Source: Aliivibrio sifiae
GTDB taxonomy: Bacteria > Pseudomonadota > Gammaproteobacteria > Enterobacterales > Vibrionaceae
NCBI RefSeq assembly: GCF_002954705.1
Contig: NZ_MSCO01000001.1
Location: forward strand, 2,425,776 to 2,489,775
DNA length: 64,000 bases
Direction: 5' to 3'
The translations under genes and the position numbers were made by a program. Under the pieces are notes generated by a model that was not told the origin of the DNA, did not search any database, and was given only the letters and a program-made list of their open reading frames with translations. Positions 62,064 through 64,000 of the stretch are shown piece after piece. How positions within the stretch are numbered: position 1 is the stretch's first letter; each line of letters opens with the position of its first letter.

Positions 62064-62698
62064 TAGTTAGTTAAACGCAGTTCACGCTCAGCTTCTGTTA
62101 ACGAAGCTAGGAATGAATCACGTTCAAATACACGGCTCATATAAACTTTAAGTTCTTTTGCACCAGGACCTGATAATTCAATTCCCATTGATGGCAAACG
62201 CCATAATAACGGAGCTAAATAACAGTCAACTAGGCTAAACTCATCACTCATAAAGTAAGTATATTCAGCAAAAATTGGACCTAACATTAATAAGTCATTG
62301 CGCAGTTTTGCACGAGCCGCTTCAGCTTCTTCAAAAGAACCACCTTCAACAATCTTCGCTAATGAATACCAGTTAGTTTCAACACGGTGCATCATTAGAC
62401 GGCTGTTACCACGAGCGACAGGGTAAACAGGCATCAATGGCGGATGAGGAAAACGCTCATCTAAATATTCCATGATGATATTTGAGTTGTATAAAGCAAG
62501 CTCACGATCAACTAGTGTAGGTACAGTTTTGTAAGGGTTTAATTCTACAAGTTCTGCAGGTAAGTTGGATGGTTCAACCAATTCAACTTCAACACTTACT
62601 CCTTTCTCAGCAAGTACAATACGTACTTGATGACTGTACATGTCAGAAGCGTCTGAAAAAAGCGTCATTACTGAGCGTTTGTTGGCAGCAACAGCCAT
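62063..62698 (-). CDS. sspA: stringent starvation protein A
   Basis: Glutathione-S-transferase-fold RNA polymerase-associated protein of 211 residues. It has the N-terminal MTLFSDASDMYSHQVRIVLAEKG thioredoxin-like domain, then the surface PHPPLMPVYPVAR that contacts RNA polymerase in E. coli SspA. In E. coli it aids acid tolerance and stationary-phase gene expression. CGGAGGG gives a strong ribosome-binding site. A terminator-like hairpin lies 27 bases upstream. Confidence 0.96.
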   Translation of the reverse strand: MAVAANKRSVMTLFSDASDMYSHQVRIVLAEKGVSVEVELVEPSNLPAELVELNPYKTVPTLVDRELALYNSNIIMEYLDERFPHPPLMPVYPVARGNSRLMMHRVETNWYSLAKIVEGGSFEEAEAARAKLRNDLLMLGPIFAEYTYFMSDEFSLVDCYLAPLLWRLPSMGIELSGPGAKELKVYMSRVFERDSFLASLTEAERELRLTN

Positions 62699-62725
62699 TG
62701 AGCCCTCCGGTATTTATCTAGGAGC

Positions 62726-62749
62726 AAAAAGCACCGCATTTTTGGTGCT
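62726..62749 (-). terminator. terminator-like hairpin in the sspA leader
   Basis: On the minus strand AGCACC and GGTGCT pair around an eight-base loop and are followed by TTTT. It sits only 27 bases upstream of the sspA start codon, so it is either a second petC terminator or an attenuator in the sspA leader. Confidence 0.55.
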
Positions 62750-62784
62750 TGTCATCTATTATTCATTCTTAAAATAATAGTGAC

Positions 62785-62814
62785 ACAAAAACAATGGAGG
62801 CTAAGCCTCCATTG
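62785..62814 (-). terminator. terminator of the cytochrome bc1 operon
   Basis: On the minus strand CAATGGAGGC and GCCTCCATTG form a ten-base-pair stem with a three-base loop, followed by a T run. It begins about 30 bases after the petC stop. Confidence 0.85.
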
Positions 62815-62843
62815 CGTACAATTAACGATCTAGAATATCACGA

Positions 62844-63581
62844 TTAGTGGACATCGCGCCAATATTCTTTCTTAAGCAAGTAAGAAACAAAGGCAAATAT
62901 TACTAAAAAGCCCATCACCCACCAACCTAAACGGTGACGTTCAAGCTGCACTGGATCTCCTGAGTATTCTAGGAAGTTAACTAAATCACGAACCGCTACG
63001 TCATACTCACCAGAACTGAGCTCTCCAGTTCCATCGGACTCTACCCCAACAACAACTTTATGCTCAACACCATTTACGGTTGTTGTTTCATAAACAGGAG
63101 TAGTTACCCCTTGAAGCTCTTGAAGAACATGGGGCATACCTACACTTGGAAACACCATATTATTTACACCAAATGGTCGTGTTGGATCAGCATAAAACGT
63201 ACGTAAGTAAGTATATAACCAATCCGTTCCTCGAACACGAGCTACAAGTGTGAGATCCGGTGGTGGAGCACCAAACCAATTAGCCGCCTGTTTTTCTGGA
63301 ATCGCATTTTCCATCAAATCACCAATTTTGGCATTTGGATCAAAAACAAGATTATCCATCATTAAGTCTACAGGGATCCCAAGATCCTCAGCCACCCTGC
63401 CATAACGTTGGTATTGAGTTGAATGACAACCTGCACAATAATTCATAAATAACTTCGCGCCATTTTGTAGTGATGCTTGATCGCGAATATCATTATTTGC
63501 TTTATCTAATGGGATGTTAGCTCCAGCAGCCATTGCCATTGATGGCAACAAAGCAAAAAGCACTAAAATCAACTTTCTCAT
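62844..63581 (-). CDS. petC: cytochrome c1 of the bc1 complex
   Basis: Haem c subunit of 245 residues. A signal peptide (about 1-18, ending AMA) precedes the haem-binding C49-AG-C52-H53. The probable axial Met is in PSVGMPHVLQ, and a C-terminal membrane anchor lies at about 221-237. It passes electrons from the Rieske protein to soluble or membrane-bound cytochromes. Its start overlaps the petB stop by four bases. The gene name varies: it is petC in proteobacterial usage, sometimes fbcC. Confidence 0.94.
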   Translation of the reverse strand: MRKLILVLFALLPSMAMAAGANIPLDKANNDIRDQASLQNGAKLFMNYCAGCHSTQYQRYGRVAEDLGIPVDLMMDNLVFDPNAKIGDLMENAIPEKQAANWFGAPPPDLTLVARVRGTDWLYTYLRTFYADPTRPFGVNNMVFPSVGMPHVLQELQGVTTPVYETTTVNGVEHKVVVGVESDGTGELSSGEYDVAVRDLVNFLEYSGDPVQLERHRLGWWVMGFLVIFAFVSYLLKKEYWRDVH

Positions 63582-64000
63582 TTGAATGTCACCCTCTCTG
63601 GTAATGGTTTTGTTGCTTCATTTTTGCTGTAAACAAATAGCAGAACAAAGAACATAAAATAAGTCAGACTGAAGATTTGAGCCAATAGTGTGTACAACGT
63701 TGTAGCTGGTAATGCACCTAAGATACCAAGAGCAATAAAGCTCACTGTAAACTGTGCAATATTCAATAAATGCAGCTTACTACGGTAACGATATGAACGA
63801 ACTTTACAACGGTCTAACCATGGAAGAAGGAAAAGTACGACAATTGATGCTCCCATAGCAGCAACACCAATTAACTTATCAGGTACCGCACGCAAAATGG
63901 CATAAAACGGAGTGAAATACCAAACTGGAGCAATATGTTCAGGTGTTTTCAATGGGTTTGCTGCTTCAAAGTTAGGTCCTTCAAGGAAGTAGCCACCCAT
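63578..64000 (-). CDS. petB: cytochrome b of the bc1 complex (C-terminal part)
   Basis: The last 140 codons of cytochrome b; the gene runs off the right edge. Three hydrophobic segments follow the Qo-site loop. The Qo motif reads PVWY (in APVWYFTPFYAILRAVPDK), not the PEWY of mitochondria and many alphaproteobacteria. The haem-ligand histidines are in the missing N-terminal part. It is followed by petC with a four-base overlap. Confidence 0.93.
   Translation of the reverse strand: MGGYFLEGPNFEAANPLKTPEHIAPVWYFTPFYAILRAVPDKLIGVAAMGASIVVLFLLPWLDRCKVRSYRYRSKLHLLNIAQFTVSFIALGILGALPATTLYTLLAQIFSLTYFMFFVLLFVYSKNEATKPLPERVTFK

Overview
The window is chromosomal core sequence of a low-GC gammaproteobacterium of the family Vibrionaceae, most likely an Aliivibrio (A. 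fischeri-like). Grounds: a LitR/HapR/LuxR-type quorum-sensing regulator lies between hpt and lpdA; pilABCD-coaE-zapD-yacG form one block; dciA (not secM) sits beside secA; the division/cell-wall cluster lacks mraZ and ddlB; and protein matches are to Vibrio/E. coli orthologues recognised from memory. I saw no prophage, insertion sequence, CRISPR array or obvious genomic island. This is a conserved housekeeping region, and the points of interest are mainly regulatory or initiation details.

Layout. 1-255: two tandem promoters and the antitermination leader of an rRNA operon that is transcribed leftward out of the window. 525-2150: a chemoreceptor, preceded by a C9T8 homopolymer tract. 2271-2659: a leftward Phe-Thr-Asn tRNA operon with its own promoter and terminator. 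2811-13650: mrcB and hrpB (minus), then sfsA, dksA, gluQ, pcnB, folK, panB and panC (plus). 13724-19559: an ABC-2 exporter (yadGH), a SulP anion transporter divergent from carbonic anhydrase can, a small basic protein, and hpt. 19888-20493: litR. 20582-27661: the pyruvate dehydrogenase operon pdhR-aceE-aceF-lpdA, transcribed leftward and flanked upstream by two PdhR operators. 27950-35870: ampD (minus), nadC, the type IV pilus set pilABCD, coaE, zapD and yacG (plus). 35931-39941: mutT, secA (minus) and dciA (plus).

40003-56542: a dense leftward division and cell-wall cluster, in transcription order rsmH-ftsL-ftsI-murE-murF-mraY-murD-ftsW-murG-murC-ftsQ-ftsA-ftsZ-lpxC. Most junctions overlap or abut within a few bases. 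RNase P RNA (rnpB) and rsmI lie just upstream. 58173-61522: lpoA, yraN, diaA and dolP (plus). 61602-64000: sspA-sspB and the cytochrome bc1 genes petC and petB (petB cut by the window end), all minus.

Functional links: MrcB (PBP1b), LpoA, FtsI, FtsW, the Mur enzymes and AmpD together make, activate and recycle peptidoglycan. LpxC starts lipid A synthesis. ZapD and FtsZAQLIW build the divisome. PilA-D form the pseudopilus/pilus machinery. DksA, the rRNA promoter discriminator and SspA point to stringent and stationary-phase control. The most notable reading is that pcnB very probably starts at a non-canonical AUC codon 24 codons upstream of the first NUG codon. Others are the PdhR operator pair, a Qrr-complementary stretch over the litR ribosome-binding site, and the SulP/carbonic-anhydrase divergent pair.
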